Translations under genes and position numbers: made by a program | The notes under the pieces: model-generated | Told to the model about the DNA's origin: nothing | Seen by the model: the letters and a program-made list of their open reading frames with translations, nothing else | Databases searched by the model: none | Assembly (NCBI GenBank): GCA_035304345.1 | Contig: DATGQE010000039.1 | Location: forward strand, 1 to 64,000 | From: IDS-8 sp035304345 | GTDB lineage: Bacteria > Pseudomonadota > Gammaproteobacteria > Steroidobacterales > Woeseiaceae | DNA: 64,000 nt | Direction: 5' to 3' | Shown here: one piece after another, positions 63,322 to 64,000 of the stretch | Layout: each line of letters starts with the position of its first letter | How positions within the stretch are numbered: the first letter of the stretch is position 1

Positions 63322-64000
63322 GCGCGGCTGCCCTCGCCCGGCCCGAGGTGCTGGCGCTCGAGGCCTACCGCCCGGCACGCCAGCAGCCCGGCGCGTTGCG
63401 CCTCAACGCCAACGAGGCGCCTTGGGCGTTCGACGGCGCGCCGCACCTCAACCGCTATCCCCCGGTGCGCCCGCGCGGGCTGCACACGCGCCTCGCGGCG
63501 CTCTACGGCGTGGCGGAAAGCTCGGTGCTGGCCACACGCGGCACCAGCGAGGCCATCGACCTCCTCGTGCGCGCGTTCTGCCGCCCCGGCGTGGACAGCG
63601 TCCTCGTGACGCCGCCGACCTTCGGCATGTACCGCGTGTACGCCGGCATCCAGGGCGCGGCCGTCCTCGCCGCCCCGCTGCGGGGCGAGGACTTCGCGTT
63701 CGATGCCGATGCCGTCCTGGCGGCCTGCAACGCGGACACGAAGCTCGTGTTCGTCTGCTCGCCGAACAACCCGACCGGCGGGCTCGTCCCGCGCGACGAC
63801 GTGCTGCGGCTCGCGGACGCGCGCCGCGGGCGCTCGCTGGTCGTGGTGGACGAGGCCTACGTGGAATTCAGCGGCACGGAATCGCTCGCCGCGGCGGCGG
63901 CGGAATCGTCGAACCTCGTCGTGCTGCGCACCCTGTCCAAGGCGCTGGCGCTCGCCGGTGCGCGCTGCGGTGCGCTGATCGGGCCCGCCGACGTCGTCGA
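63318..64000 (+). CDS. hisC: Histidinol-phosphate aminotransferase (C-terminus cut by window edge)
   Basis: The first 227 residues of a fold-type I aminotransferase. LRLNANEAPW near 27, NRYPP near 45, SPNNPTGG near 148, VVVDEAYVEFSG near 175 and the PLP Lys208 in LRTLSKALALAG mark HisC. It transaminates imidazole acetol phosphate. The GTG start overlaps the hisD stop by 4 bp. Confidence 0.94.
   Translation, partial: MSAAALARPEVLALEAYRPARQQPGALRLNANEAPWAFDGAPHLNRYPPVRPRGLHTRLAALYGVAESSVLATRGTSEAIDLLVRAFCRPGVDSVLVTPPTFGMYRVYAGIQGAAVLAAPLRGEDFAFDADAVLAACNADTKLVFVCSPNNPTGGLVPRDDVLRLADARRGRSLVVVDEAYVEFSGTESLAAAAAESSNLVVLRTLSKALALAGARCGALIGPADVV

Overview
The window is a strongly GC-rich, gene-dense bacterial chromosome segment. 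Gene content and order point to a gammaproteobacterium: a fabD-fabG-acpP-fabF-mltG-tmk-holB-pilZ run, a gspGHIJKLMN type II secretion operon, a TrpR-like regulator in front of hisG, and ilvC and leu genes behind a leader-peptide attenuator. A position near Xanthomonadales, Nevskiales or Chromatiales is plausible, but the sequence alone does not fix the order. I found no rRNA, tRNA, CRISPR array, insertion sequence or prophage. Many genes overlap by 1-20 bp and many start with GTG or TTG.

Region by region. 1-13.4 kb holds loosely linked accessory and metabolic genes: a partial M28 peptidase, an AlsS-like acetolactate synthase, an S9 peptidase, a GNAT enzyme, two divergent GFA-family proteins, a DoxX-like protein, a tandem-Usp protein overlapping a HAD-GH65 fusion, and a hybrid histidine kinase. 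13.5-18.8 kb has two proteins of unknown function, an MbnH/MbnP-type diheme enzyme and copper-protein pair, a coiled-coil membrane protein, GlpQ, and a TIR-like protein. 19.0-23.0 kb carries an EEP-fold protein, a FadJ-type enzyme and a protein with two cyclic-nucleotide-binding domains and a rhodanese domain. 23.0-30.2 kb (minus strand) is the fatty-acid synthesis and DNA replication operon, headed by a rhombosortase. 30.2-35.9 kb (plus strand) is the pseudopilin and inner-membrane part of a type II secretion system, divergent from the rhombosortase. 35.9-43.0 kb encodes an AddAB-like helicase-nuclease pair and a CoA-transferase. 43.1-49.9 kb holds a lipoprotein, a mercaptopyruvate sulfurtransferase, EtfB/EtfA, a peroxiredoxin, two acyl-CoA dehydrogenases and a 2Fe-2S ferredoxin.

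50-64 kb is an amino-acid biosynthesis block with layered regulation. An ilv leader peptide and a strong terminator precede ilvC, a threonine-dehydratase-like gene, leuA, ilvE and leuCDB; leuB appears to start with CTG. Convergent to it lies metB-metX behind a well-formed SAM-I riboswitch, with a promoter whose start point falls at the first base of the aptamer. Divergent from that is a TrpR-family gene followed by hisG, hisD and hisC (cut by the window end), with two adjacent TTAA/CTAA-type inverted repeats as probable operators.

The most interesting points are RNA-level and organisational: the SAM-I riboswitch with a visible Shine-Dalgarno sequestering helix, the ilv attenuator that may be translated from a leaderless message, the CTG start of leuB, the rhombosortase facing the type II secretion operon, and the MbnH/MbnP pair with no methanobactin genes nearby.
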